The notes under the pieces are model-generated. The model saw only the letters and a list, made by a program, of their open reading frames with translations, made no database searches and was not told where the DNA came from. A DNA stretch of 26,929 nucleotides from a virus, in the IMG/VR virus record IMGVR_UViG_3300031999_004847, positions 1-26,929 of that record; one strand, 5' to 3'. This document shows positions 7,745-15,218 of this stretch, one piece after another. The number at the start of each line of letters is the position of its first letter. Within the stretch, counting starts at the first letter, position 1. The translations under genes and the position numbers were made by a program.

Positions 7745-8214
7745 TAGAGGATCAACGATGCGCTGACGGTGTACGTCGCGCTGTCGGTGTCGCCGTGTGT
7801 GACGGTGACGCGCCAGGTGCGCGGCAACGGGAACCCGGCGACCTGGACGACGTCACCCGATGCTGCGCCTACGCCTGGATACACCAGGTACGAGTGGATC
7901 CCCGTGGTGGTCACGGCGGCGCTGGCAGTCAACAACGCCTCGTACACCGCCCCCATCTTGGCCTCGATGCTGAGCGTCAGTGCGGGTGTGGCTGTGACGG
8001 CGCTGACGTTCAGGGTGACGAGGACGCCTCGGGCGTTGTAGTTGGTCAGGTCGGCGCTGTTGACCGTCGCCGTGCGCGCTGCGCTGGCTAGTGCGGTGAC
8101 CTCGGTGTTGGCCCGCTGCCGGTCGTAGGAGCTGGCGTTGTAGAGTACCGGGACGGCTACGGCGTCTTGTGCGTCGGGTATGACCAGTGTGTCGGCTAGA
8201 GTGAGTCGGGTCAT
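7744..8214 (-). CDS. Beta-rich structural protein, 156 aa
   Basis: Probable virion protein. The start is ATG with GAAAGGACCACC upstream. The sequence is a run of beta strands (RGVLVTLNVSAVTA, ALTLSIEAKMG, VYEALLTASAAV, HSYLVYPGV) ending TWRVTVTHGDTDSATYTVSASLIL. This edge-to-edge sandwich pattern is common in phage decoration or tail-associated proteins. No catalytic motif was seen. It is followed by the two-helix membrane protein with a one-base overlap. Confidence 0.7.
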   Translation of the reverse strand: MTRLTLADTLVIPDAQDAVAVPVLYNASSYDRQRANTEVTALASAARTATVNSADLTNYNARGVLVTLNVSAVTATPALTLSIEAKMGAVYEALLTASAAVTTTGIHSYLVYPGVGAASGDVVQVAGFPLPRTWRVTVTHGDTDSATYTVSASLIL

Positions 8215-8267
8215 GGTGGTCCTTTCGCCCTCCCGCGCGAGCGGGGGTGGCCCCTCCCCGAGGGAGG

Positions 8268-8993
8268 TTATGCAAAATGTCCTCGGATGGCGGAGACATC
8301 TCGGTTGATCTTTGCGACGATGTCCTCGATGGCGATCAGGCGCGTGTCGAGGATCTTGAGCCAGTCATCATTGGGCGTTGGCGTTGGCGTTGGCGTGGGG
8401 ATGGCGTCTGCTGTCAGGTTCACGTCGTCAAAGTAGGCGTCGTTGTGCCTGGCGCGCCACTTGCAGGTGCCTCGCAGATACACGGTGATCTTGTCGGCCA
8501 GGGCGTCGGCGTTCGCGACCAGCTCGAGCCAGGTATCTCCCTTGCGCCAGTTGGGCGTCACATCCTGGCCGATCCACGGGGCCCAGATGACCGTCTTGGC
8601 AAAGGGATCGGTGGCTCCCCATGGGTCGATGCCGATGGTCAGGGCGTAGCTGCCGCCCGACTTGTCGTCGTTCTCGGACCAGAACTGGCCCCAGGCGGAG
8701 AGGGTCAGGTGTGCGCCTTTGGTGCAGGGTACGACTTGGAGCAGGCCGGCGTCGTGCGTGGCGTAGGTCGAAAACCACTTTTCGCCTTGCTTGCCGCCGT
8801 GCAGGCGGAGGGGTTCGGGCTTGAATTCGGGGCGCTTCCAGTAGCCGTCTGCGATCTCGGTGGGCGTGCCGTTCCTCCAGAACGGGATCCAGCCCTTGGG
8901 GCAAGTGAGCTCTGGGATGTTCTCGTAGTTGTAGGTAGTCTCGTCAAGGTGCGGGTTGATCAGGGTCGGTGTGTACACCGGAGTGATCGCCAT
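8268..8993 (-). CDS. Carbohydrate-binding-like appendage protein with PT linker, 241 aa
   Basis: Probable sugar-binding virion protein. The start is ATG at 8993 behind AAGGAGGACATA. Residues 1-190 carry a galactose-binding-domain-like arrangement: AHLTLSAWGQFWSEND, YALTIGIDPWG, DTWLELVANADALADKITVYLRG, YFDDVNLTA. A PTPTPTPTP linker then leads to a short helical tail (LKILDTRLIAIEDIVAKINRDVSAI), suited to oligomerisation. It overlaps the end of the CHAT-like gene by 50 bp. Binding specificity cannot be read. Confidence 0.7.
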   Translation of the reverse strand: MAITPVYTPTLINPHLDETTYNYENIPELTCPKGWIPFWRNGTPTEIADGYWKRPEFKPEPLRLHGGKQGEKWFSTYATHDAGLLQVVPCTKGAHLTLSAWGQFWSENDDKSGGSYALTIGIDPWGATDPFAKTVIWAPWIGQDVTPNWRKGDTWLELVANADALADKITVYLRGTCKWRARHNDAYFDDVNLTADAIPTPTPTPTPNDDWLKILDTRLIAIEDIVAKINRDVSAIRGHFA

Positions 8994-9522
8994 TATGTCC
9001 TCCTTGAAAGAGCTCGAAGCGCAGCGCGTCGGCGATCGCCGGGCGCGCGGTGGATATAAACCGTAGCAGCTTCTTGGCAAAGCGGAAGGAGTTGCGGGGT
9101 GTGAACCCTCTCTCCAGCCAGATACGGATGAACATGCCGAGTGCGTCTGCCCCGTCGATGGTGTTGGCCCGCGCGTAGTTTTGGCCGTCTCCGCCGATGA
9201 CTGCGGCGGGGCCGGTGGCCAGGAGAGCGTTTAGCATCGGGGATCCCGGTGACATGAAGCAGTTGGCGACGAACAGGGTGGATCCTGGCAGGGACACGGT
9301 GCGGATCTGCTCGGCGCTGAGTGCGGTTGTCCAGCGATCTCCATACCAGAACGGTTGTTCTGGCAACCCGTGCAACTTGAAGTACAGAAAGCTGTGGCCA
9401 ACCATCCACGTGGGGCAGAAGGTCTCCACGGTGATCGGTGGCGACAAGAGCGGCTCGCATCCGGCGGCTTTGCGGACGGATTCGCGGAATGTGTGGCAGC
9501 AGAAGGCCCAGGTCTTGAGCAC
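8944..9522 (-). CDS. Caspase/CHAT-like putative peptidase, 192 aa, GTG start
   Basis: Putative clan CD cysteine peptidase domain. The sequence shows a hydrophobic strand followed by His-Gly (FLYFKLHG, His51) and a second strand ending in Cys (LFVANCF, Cys88). Next come a helix (PMLNALLAT), the turn GPAAVIGGDG, and a late helical part with ADALGMFIRIWLERG and SFRFAKK. That order matches the CHAT fold: an HG dyad residue, a Cys after a buried strand, an 'a-GA-avig' turn, then an Al..A helix. The family is usually fused to TPRs in host proteins; here it stands alone in a phage structural operon. The start is GTG; AGAAAGGA lies about 12 nt upstream and a closer GGGGA abuts it. A maturation protease or anti-host role is possible. 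Catalysis unproven. Confidence 0.6.
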   Translation of the reverse strand: MLKTWAFCCHTFRESVRKAAGCEPLLSPPITVETFCPTWMVGHSFLYFKLHGLPEQPFWYGDRWTTALSAEQIRTVSLPGSTLFVANCFMSPGSPMLNALLATGPAAVIGGDGQNYARANTIDGADALGMFIRIWLERGFTPRNSFRFAKKLLRFISTARPAIADALRFELFQGGHNGDHSGVHTDPDQPAP

Positions 9523-9556
9523 TCCCCTACTCTTCCTTTCTACTCCCCCACCGTTG

Positions 9557-9590
9557 GAAAAACTGGGGGCCAGGGCCCGGACTGGCCCCC
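9557..9590 (-). terminator. Intrinsic terminator inside the late operon
   Basis: A 9-bp perfect stem (GGGGGCCAG/CTGGCCCCC, 8-nt loop, 9565-9590). On the minus strand it is followed by AGTTTTTCC, giving a standard stem plus T-run. It lies after the 9629-10216 gene and before the CHAT-like gene, so distal genes depend on read-through or a separate promoter. I could not identify such a promoter. Confidence 0.75.
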
Positions 9591-9628
9591 TCGCTCACGT
9601 TATGCGCACCCGGGTCGCGCAGGGTTGC

Positions 9629-10216
9629 TTAGCTATCAGGCAGCTCGATCAACTGCCACCACTCCGCGCCTGTGTAGATGAGCTCAGCGACATCGTACTG
9701 TGCAAGGCTGAGCTGTGCGCCATCGTGGCTGCGGAGTGCGGTATCTGCGATCAGGACGATGTTGGTGGTCAAGTTGGCTATGGTGAGCATCGTGCCGGTG
9801 ACCATGCCGGTTGTTCCCAGAGTCAGTGTAATCGCGTTGGCCGGGCTGAGGATGTAGCAGTTTGTGGCCGGCGTCAGGGTCTGCGCAGCGGTGGAGGTCT
9901 CGGAGTAGGTGCATGCTCCGTACACCAGTTTCTGTCCGACCAGGTTGCCGCCGTTGTTCACGGCTACGACCGGCGTCGATGCGTCCTGGATCTCCAGGAT
10001 GACGCCAAGTCCCAGCGAGTTGATGACGGCTCCCGGTGTGGCCGTGGCCACGGTGGTCGGTGCGGTGATCACCAGGCCGGTGAAGTGGGTGTACCCCAAG
10101 GCCTCGAGGGGCGGCGCGGGGATGGCCGGGAACTTGACCCCGAACATGGTGGAGATGACTATCAGCATGATGACGATGGCCCAGGCGAGCCACTTGCGAG
10201 TCTTTTCGTCGGTCAT
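9629..10216 (-). CDS. Membrane-anchored or hydrophobic-tipped beta protein, 195 aa
   Basis: Not assigned. The start is ATG behind AGAAAGGACCTACA. Residues 9-27 form one hydrophobic helix (WLAWAIVIMLIVISTMFGV), preceded by charged MTDEKTRK. The remaining 165 residues are beta-rich (TGLVITAPTTVATA, LGVILEIQDAS, AITLTLGTTGMVTGTMLTIANLTTNIVLIAD) and end GAEWWQLIELPDS. This resembles trimeric head or tail domains that display a repetitive beta surface. An N-terminal helix on a virion protein is unusual and may be a membrane anchor. It follows the twin 121-aa proteins and is closed by the terminator at 9557-9590. Confidence 0.65.
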   Translation of the reverse strand: MTDEKTRKWLAWAIVIMLIVISTMFGVKFPAIPAPPLEALGYTHFTGLVITAPTTVATATPGAVINSLGLGVILEIQDASTPVVAVNNGGNLVGQKLVYGACTYSETSTAAQTLTPATNCYILSPANAITLTLGTTGMVTGTMLTIANLTTNIVLIADTALRSHDGAQLSLAQYDVAELIYTGAEWWQLIELPDS

Positions 10217-10379
10217 TGTAGGTCCTTTCTATGCGGGGCGGGCGTACAGGCATTCGCTTGGCCTGCTCGTTTCCGCCCCTATGCTAGCCCTAAAAGGGCG
10301 TGGGATGCTGAGGAGGCGGGTGGCGAGTCCGTCTCCCCTAGTCAGTGCACGGGGGGGGGAGGAACCCCGTGAGTTTTCA

Positions 10380-10395
10380 AAGCCGTACTCGGCTT
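10380..10395 (-). other. AGTA-loop hairpin at a stop codon
   Basis: A 6-bp stem AAGCCG/CGGCTT closed by TACT (AGTA in the transcript). It abuts the stop codon of the 10395-10760 gene, and the minus strand continues into TTTGAAAAC. It shares its loop with hairpins at 714, 2651, 15709 and 21803. It is possibly a weak terminator or 3'-end stabiliser. The rest of 10217-10379 holds only the ribosome-binding site of the next gene and G/C-rich sequence. Confidence 0.5.
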
Positions 10396-10760
10396 CATCC
10401 CTTGGCGAACGTGAGCACGACAGCGGCTGCGGCCATGTGGCTGCCGTGGTCGGTGGTGGTCACGACGACGACGGTTCCATCGGCGATCCGGGGATAGTAT
10501 CTGGTGTGCGTGTTGCCGGCCGTGTCAACAAAGTCGTCGCCGTCGTACTCGGCGGGTACGTCGCTGACGCCAAATGCTGAGCTGGTCAGATACTCGTCGG
10601 TGTCGTCGGTGTCTCCGACGATCAGCGTCCCGGCGTTGGCGGTCGAGTTGTTGGCTGAAACGTGGAGCAGTGTGCAATCGAAAGGCGCTGTCCACCGGAA
10701 GGTATGGTTAGCGGCCAGGGTGCCTTGAACGTAGCACATGATGGTGAAGACGTTTTCCAT
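10395..10760 (-). CDS. Twin capsid-associated protein B, 121 aa
   Basis: Probable head decoration or cement protein. It is a close paralogue of the adjacent gene at 10791-11156: both begin MENxFTIxC, share HTFRW-APFDCTLxHVSANNSTA, DEYLTSSAFG, PAEYDGxDFVDTAG, YYPRI-DGTxVVV, and end LTFAKG. The alternating strands suggest a single beta-sandwich. Position directly after the capsid gene supports a capsid role, as for lambda gpD-like proteins, but no family is recognised. The start is ATG; CAGAAAGGA lies 11 nt upstream. Confidence 0.7.
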   Translation of the reverse strand: MENVFTIMCYVQGTLAANHTFRWTAPFDCTLLHVSANNSTANAGTLIVGDTDDTDEYLTSSAFGVSDVPAEYDGDDFVDTAGNTHTRYYPRIADGTVVVVTTTDHGSHMAAAAVVLTFAKG

Positions 10761-10790
10761 GGTGCGGGTTATCCTTTCTGGGGCGCGTGT

Positions 10791-11156
10791 CTACCCCTTG
10801 GCGAACGTGAGCATGACGGAGGCGGCTGCCATGTGGCTAAGGTGGTCGGCAATGGAGACTACGACGATGGTGCCGTCAACGATGCGCGGGTAGTAGTTTG
10901 TCCAAGTCAGGCCGGCCGTGTCAACAAAGTCATTTCCGTCGTACTCGGCGGGTGTGCCGCTGGTGCCAAATGCCGAGCTTGTCAGATACTCGTCTTTGTC
11001 TGCCGAGTCTCCGATTTCGAGCAGACCGGCATAGGCGGTCGAGTTGTTGGCCGAAACGTGGACGAGTGTGCAATCGAAAGGCGCGATCCATCGGAAGGTA
11101 TGGTCTGCGCCCAGCGTGCCCGTGATGTGGCAGAGAATGGTAAAGATGTTCTCCAT
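10791..11156 (-). CDS. Twin capsid-associated protein A, 121 aa
   Basis: First of two tandem paralogues behind the capsid gene, the same length as its partner at 10395-10760. The start is ATG at 11156 behind CAGAAAGGACCTGGC, a better-placed site than its twin's, so it may be made in larger amount. Differences cluster in the middle (LLEIGDSADK versus TLIVGDTDDT) and in the YYPRI loop, consistent with a duplicated surface protein diverging in exposed loops. A decoration or spike protein is the likely role, inferred from position. Two strong hairpins separate it from the capsid stop. Confidence 0.7.
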   Translation of the reverse strand: MENIFTILCHITGTLGADHTFRWIAPFDCTLVHVSANNSTAYAGLLEIGDSADKDEYLTSSAFGTSGTPAEYDGNDFVDTAGLTWTNYYPRIVDGTIVVVSIADHLSHMAAASVMLTFAKG

Positions 11157-11229
11157 GCCAGGTCCTTTCTGAGACGCCCCACCGGGGCCGTCTCTACGGT
11201 TCCCGCCTGCAGGGTCGCGGGCAGGTAGG

Positions 11230-11297
11230 GCCGGGGCCCCTGTCGGTGGCGGGCGACAGGGCCCCGGCAATCGGGCCAGGGGTGCCCTTGGGGCACC
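11230..11297 (-). other. Two intercistronic hairpins after the capsid gene
   Basis: Hairpin 1 (11230-11268): a 15-bp GC-rich stem with one bulged C, 8-nt loop, arms around GCCGGGGCCC/GGGCCCCGGC. Hairpin 2 (11281-11297): GGTGCCC/GGGCACC with a 3-nt loop. Neither is followed by a T-run on the minus strand. They are better read as mRNA-end protection or attenuation between the capsid and decoration genes than as intrinsic terminators. Confidence 0.6.
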
Positions 11298-11307
11298 AAC
11301 CCGGGGG

Positions 11308-13272
11308 TTAGATGTTGCTCTTGTACAGGCCCCTCCAGTCGACGGGGCCTGTGGCGTAGAAGAAGCGGACCTTGACCGGCATGGTGTCGTTGGAGAACAT
11401 CAGGCCGGCAGTGGGGTCGGCTACGCTGAAGACCTCGGGCTGCCTGCCGTAACGGAAACCGAGCCCGATGCTCGGCCACAGGCGCGGGTCGGCGACGGCT
11501 GCCCAGTTGTTGGCGTTGGTCCACATGTCGATCACGATCACGCGCTCGCGCGCAGCGCGCATGCGGGCATCGTGTGCGTCTCCGGCTGCTTCCGGGTTGT
11601 CGCCGTAGTCGGCGGATCCCGGTATGCCCTCGGTGCCGAGGATCTGCAGGGCGGTCATCTCGAGCTCGTTGGGGACCAGGAGATAACGCGGGGCAGTCAA
11701 CGCGCCCAGTGGCTCGCTGGAGTTGGTCTCTGCTTGCGATCTCATGGCGATGCGGACGGCCTGCCAGGTGGTCCAGGACAGGGCCGTGGTGCCCAGGTTG
11801 CTGTTGGAGCTGTGGAACAGGGCGCGGGTGCTGGAGTCGTTGTAGTAGATGTCGGGGCCGACGCCCGAGCTTTGGGTAAAGATGTTGGAGATGGCCTTGG
11901 ACAGGGTGAGCCATGCGGCCTGCGCGAGTGCGCGAGGGGCGGCTGCCAGGCGGCGGGTATCGTCTTTGTCGATGGCCTCGATGGTGAGGCCCAAGTACCC
12001 GCCTTTCTTGACGAACGTATCGCGCTGCGCGATGTCGTTCCAGGTAAGCTCGGTGTAGGCCGCGCCTTCGGCGACGGTTGGCAGCTCGCCTACTCCGCCC
12101 AGGGTGATCCAGCGGATCTGCTGGAGACTGTTGAAGTCTTCCATGGTGACAATGGGGGTCCACCATTGCGGGTATTGCGCAAACTCGATCATCACCCGCT
12201 TGTTGAGGACGTTGGCCACCATCTGCGCCATGGTGCTGGCGGTGACGTTGGCCAGGTAGACGCGATCGCGCTGGAAGACACCGCTCATCTCATAGTCCCC
12301 GGACAGGATGTGGTACAACTCTCGCAGCCCGGTCAACGGCTGGATGCCGTCTGCCGGCCGTACGCCGGCCAGCATGGCCTCGACTGCGGTCTGGACCTGC
12401 TCGATGCCGGTGCGCCCCAAGTGGAGCGCAGCGCGTGGCGGCGTGCCCATGCCCTGGATGGTCTGGGCTTGCTCGCGCTCTGCCATCTGGGCGGAGAGTG
12501 CGGCGACGGTGGAGGTTGCGGTAGCAATCTGGGTCCGCATGGTGGCCATCTCTTGCTGGAGACTGCTAAGATCGAGAGTGGGTACATTCTCCGGCACCTG
12601 CGGCGGTTGGAGGGTTCCGTTCTCGTCCATTGGAGTCCTTTCTGCCGGGGTTGCCGGCTGGGGGGTCAGCGCTGCGCGGACGTAGCCGCGAGCGCCCGGG
12701 CTATAGACAAAATCCACGCTCTCAACGTGGTGGATCGCTTGTGTGCTGATAGTCCCGCCTTCCTCTTCCTCGCTGAGTGTGTGGTAGAACACGGCGGACA
12801 GGCCGATGGGTGGGGTCTCGCGACCTGCTGCTTTGTCAGCTAGGACCTGGTCGATGACGGTGCGGACAAAGACAGCCGGGCTGCCCGGTTCGGTGTCATA
12901 GAGGCGGATGGTGCCACAGATCGCTTGGAGAACCGGATCGTAATACACGGAGTGCGTGACGCCTACCAGGTTGCGGACCTTTGGTGACTGTCGCTCGCCG
13001 AACAGGCCGAACTCGTCGGGGTGGTCCAGGTAGCAGGCGATGCTCTCGAATAGGGGCGTGGCTGCTTCTAGCACCTGGGGCGGGATCGACCATCTGGATG
13101 GCTGGTTGTCTGCTCGCATCACCGGGCCGGCCTGAATGAAGACACAATCATACTCGCGGCGGTGGTCGGTCTGCGGTGAGGTTTCCTCGTAGGGTTCGAC
13201 GCCTGCGAGTAGTATGATGCCCGGTGCTCGTGTGGGTGTGGCGGTGATGTAGGCCTCTCTTGTCTCGGTCAT
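11308..13272 (-). CDS. Fused prohead protease, scaffold and HK97-type major capsid protein, 654 aa
   Basis: Three modules in one frame. Residues 1-210 look like a maturation protease: CYLDHPDEFG supplies a His, GLSAVFYH a Ser-containing strand, and ESVDFVYSPGARG matches the usual C-terminal box. Residues 215-275 are helical with coiled-coil character (LSSLQQEMATMRTQIATATSTVAALSAQMAEREQA), like a delta/scaffold domain. Residues 290-654 are a major capsid protein (GLRELYHILSGDYEM, QWWTPIVTMEDFNSL, AQAAWLTLSKAISNIFT, VIVIDMWTN). The start chosen is ATG at 13272 behind GGAGGCACACC. An in-frame ATG at 12630 has its own ribosome-binding site. Most phages encode these functions as separate genes. 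Catalytic residues are inferred. Confidence 0.8.
   Translation of the reverse strand: MTETREAYITATPTRAPGIILLAGVEPYEETSPQTDHRREYDCVFIQAGPVMRADNQPSRWSIPPQVLEAATPLFESIACYLDHPDEFGLFGERQSPKVRNLVGVTHSVYYDPVLQAICGTIRLYDTEPGSPAVFVRTVIDQVLADKAAGRETPPIGLSAVFYHTLSEEEEGGTISTQAIHHVESVDFVYSPGARGYVRAALTPQPATPAERTPMDENGTLQPPQVPENVPTLDLSSLQQEMATMRTQIATATSTVAALSAQMAEREQAQTIQGMGTPPRAALHLGRTGIEQVQTAVEAMLAGVRPADGIQPLTGLRELYHILSGDYEMSGVFQRDRVYLANVTASTMAQMVANVLNKRVMIEFAQYPQWWTPIVTMEDFNSLQQIRWITLGGVGELPTVAEGAAYTELTWNDIAQRDTFVKKGGYLGLTIEAIDKDDTRRLAAAPRALAQAAWLTLSKAISNIFTQSSGVGPDIYYNDSSTRALFHSSNSNLGTTALSWTTWQAVRIAMRSQAETNSSEPLGALTAPRYLLVPNELEMTALQILGTEGIPGSADYGDNPEAAGDAHDARMRAARERVIVIDMWTNANNWAAVADPRLWPSIGLGFRYGRQPEVFSVADPTAGLMFSNDTMPVKVRFFYATGPVDWRGLYKSNI
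12628..12643 (-). promoter_or_regulatory. Internal ribosome-binding site and start for capsid protein
   Basis: AGAAAGGA (12636-12643) lies 5 nt upstream of an in-frame ATG at 12630, at the protease-scaffold junction (ERTP-MDENGTL). The same AGAAAGGA serves independent genes at 10216 and 11156. Initiation here would give a 440-aa scaffold-capsid protein in addition to the full 654-aa fusion, much as lambda Nu3 starts in frame within C. Seen in sequence; use not proven. Confidence 0.6.
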
Positions 13273-13415
13273 GGTGTGCCTCCGGTGAGCAGCTTGGTGA
13301 TCAGTAGGATGACGCCGATAGCGACGGCGATAGCAACGCTGTAAAGAATGGCGTTCGTGAAACCGCGACATCCGTTGAGGCCATCGTCATATTCCATGAG
13401 TGGGGTGTTGGGCAT
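13269..13415 (-). CDS. Single-pass membrane peptide, 48 aa
   Basis: A short gene, MPNTPLMEYDDG..., with one hydrophobic helix at residues 21-40 (NAILYSVAIAVAIGVILLIT) and tail KLLTGGTP. Its start overlaps the upstream stop by one base (TAATG) and its TGA overlaps the capsid-gene start (ATGA), so it is embedded in a coupled chain. It directly follows another membrane protein gene; the pair may work together (holin/antiholin or head-assembly anchoring). No family recognised. Confidence 0.65.
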   Translation of the reverse strand: MPNTPLMEYDDGLNGCRGFTNAILYSVAIAVAIGVILLITKLLTGGTP

Positions 13416-13675
13416 TATCGTTTCTCTTTGGCAGGCTCATCTGCTATGTGTGCGAGCAGGTAGGGCGCTGCGCGCTTGGTGGCCCCGTCCTCGTAGGCGA
13501 TGGCGGAGATGACAAAGAGGAAGACGGGCTGCAGGGCGCCTATGAAGAACTTGACGTCGGTTTGCACGCTGATGCTGGTGTACCTGCTGGCGATGAAGAT
13601 GATGGTGGATACAAGGACGTCAAGGATCAGGACCCAGAACTTGCGGCTGCGGAGTAGCAGGCGGATGGGATTCAT
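13415..13675 (-). CDS. Two-helix holin-like membrane protein, 86 aa
   Basis: Basic N-terminus (MNPIRLLLRSRK), hydrophobic helices at about residues 13-30 (FWVLILDVLVSTIIFIAS) and 43-61 (FFIGALQPVFLFVISAIAY), and a charged tail (ADEPAKEKR). This size and layout suit a class II-type holin, and I have an impression of similar phage proteins starting 'SRKFW', but this was not searched. Its position between portal and capsid genes is odd for a lysis gene. It overlaps the portal stop as ATGA. Confidence 0.65.
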   Translation of the reverse strand: MNPIRLLLRSRKFWVLILDVLVSTIIFIASRYTSISVQTDVKFFIGALQPVFLFVISAIAYEDGATKRAAPYLLAHIADEPAKEKR

Positions 13676-15042
13676 TGTGTTGCCTCCTGTGTGGACGTAT
13701 CGGGAGAGGGTACACCCGGTGGTGCCGGCGGCGGCAGGTTGGCGATGATGGCGGTGAGTTGCTCATCGGTGAGGGCCTCGCCGGCGAATTTCATGGTAAG
13801 CTGCAGGGCCGTCTTCTTGTCGATCCAGCCCTGGATGGCCAGGTAGTTGACGGCCTGGGCGATTTGGTTCGCCGCGCTGGCCAGAGAGACGTTATCTGCG
13901 CGCGCGACCTCGGTGACGTTTGCGACAAGCTCAAGGTCCTGGTAGGGGTCAACGTGACGGAGTGCTGCCGCTCGGCGATATGCTGAGCTAGCCAGGTCGA
14001 TGAGTTGGCCACAGAGTGCAGTCTGGCGCTCGGTGAAGAAGCGGGAAGTTGGCTCGCCCATCTCTTTAGCGGTCGAGTAGTTTACTGCCTCGCCTTCTCC
14101 CATATAGTGGAGAGCTACGTTTGTGCCGGTGGCCACAGCCAGGCGGAGGATCTGCCCGTCCGCGCCGGCCTCGTCGGCATTGACCTCCAGGTTGTGCATC
14201 TTGACCTCTTCGCCTGGGCCATGCACGTAGATGCCGGCATCGAGGGGGTCCTGAGTGCGCAACTGCTGGCGCTTCTGCTCCACGATGGTGTCGTCGGCTA
14301 TCTTCAGGTCCATGATACCTTGTCTCGTCCGGATGCGGTTGAGTCGCACCCGGTCCTTGAGCCATTCCTGGTAGCGCAGTGCCCACGGCAGGACGGGGTT
14401 CAAGTCTGCTTCGCCCCGCGTGGCTCCTACGGGGCGATTCACGGCATAGTGGAGCATGACGGGAGGCAGAGCACCTCCGCGTGTGAGCTTGAAGGCGTTG
14501 CGGTGTCCCGGCCCGTTCCACCAGGTGAGCTGCGTCGCGGTGGCGGGTAGCTCGCCATAGCGGGTCTCGATCTCATAGTCGTTGTCTGCGGTCTCGATGG
14601 CCTGGATGCAGGAGGCGGGGATCAGGCGCACGTAGGAGATGCCGTCCAGCCGGTTGGTGTGCAGGGTGACGAACACTTCGCCGGAGCGGGTTAGCTCATC
14701 GCACCATGGGCCGAGGCGCGTATCCATGTGATTCTGGGTATGCGTCCACCAGGTGCGGATCCAGGCGTCGACTTGGGGGTTGGTGCTGGAGATCGAGATG
14801 CCGTTGCCAACGACATACGATCTGACGAGGGTGACAACACGACGGATCAGGAAGTTGCGCTGCCAGGCCTCGAGTGCCTCGTCCAGGTCTACCCGGCGCT
14901 CGCTCCAGGAGCGGTCGAGTGGGCCAGGCTGATGGGATCCCCATCCGGGTGAGTCGTCCACGTGGACGGTGACGGCTGCTGTGGCAGCTGGCTTGGTGGG
15001 TGGGTGTAGGAACGCCTGGAAGCGGTCTCTGAGTGTGGTCAT
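13672..15042 (-). CDS. Phage portal protein, 456 aa
   Basis: Dodecameric head vertex protein through which DNA enters and leaves. The start is ATG at 15042, overlapping the upstream stop (ATGA), with AGGAT nearby. Visible portal features: an N-terminal helical segment (LIRRVVTLVRSYVVGNGISI), wing-like strands (SGEVFVTLHTNRLDGISYVRLIPASCIQAIE), the phrase GEADLNPVLPWALRYQEWLKDRVRLNRIRTRQGI, and a C-terminal helical region after YMGEGEAVNYSTAKEMGEPTSRFF. The last 20 residues are Pro-rich. Length is within the usual 400-550 aa. Position after TerL and before the protease-capsid gene supports the call. Confidence 0.9.
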   Translation of the reverse strand: MTTLRDRFQAFLHPPTKPAATAAVTVHVDDSPGWGSHQPGPLDRSWSERRVDLDEALEAWQRNFLIRRVVTLVRSYVVGNGISISSTNPQVDAWIRTWWTHTQNHMDTRLGPWCDELTRSGEVFVTLHTNRLDGISYVRLIPASCIQAIETADNDYEIETRYGELPATATQLTWWNGPGHRNAFKLTRGGALPPVMLHYAVNRPVGATRGEADLNPVLPWALRYQEWLKDRVRLNRIRTRQGIMDLKIADDTIVEQKRQQLRTQDPLDAGIYVHGPGEEVKMHNLEVNADEAGADGQILRLAVATGTNVALHYMGEGEAVNYSTAKEMGEPTSRFFTERQTALCGQLIDLASSAYRRAAALRHVDPYQDLELVANVTEVARADNVSLASAANQIAQAVNYLAIQGWIDKKTALQLTMKFAGEALTDEQLTAIIANLPPPAPPGVPSPDTSTQEATQ

Positions 15043-15218
15043 TGGATCCTGTGTGCCTTGGGTTTGGCCAGGGTGCAAGCTGCACGGGTTGGGGCAGTAG
15101 GTTGTCCGGACAGGGTGCACCGCATAGCGATCCCTGTGGTGCCCGTGTCGCGTTTCTTGTTCCGGCTTTTGGCGTAATTGCATTCTCCGCAGGTGTTGTG
15201 GTCAGGGACGGATGGCAT
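15039..15218 (-). CDS. Small four-cysteine zinc-binding-type peptide, 59 aa
   Basis: The start ATG at 15218 follows GGAGGACATCCA. The sequence carries CGEC near the N-terminus, then RCTLSG and RAACTL, giving a CxxC ... C ... C spacing that suits a treble-clef or zinc-ribbon site. It is lysine/arginine-rich. The stop overlaps the portal start (ATGA). One of several tiny Cys-rich proteins between TerL and portal; role unknown, perhaps a DNA-binding packaging accessory. Confidence 0.65.
   Translation of the reverse strand: MPSVPDHNTCGECNYAKSRNKKRDTGTTGIAMRCTLSGQPTAPTRAACTLAKPKAHRIQ

Noticed and set aside
9197-10372. 391-aa plus-strand reading frame
   Set aside because: Crosses three minus-strand genes and a terminator, low-complexity Gly/Val/Arg/Asp composition.
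11572-12843. 423-aa plus-strand reading frame
   Set aside because: Antisense to the capsid fusion gene, which has clear protein motifs; a high-GC shadow.
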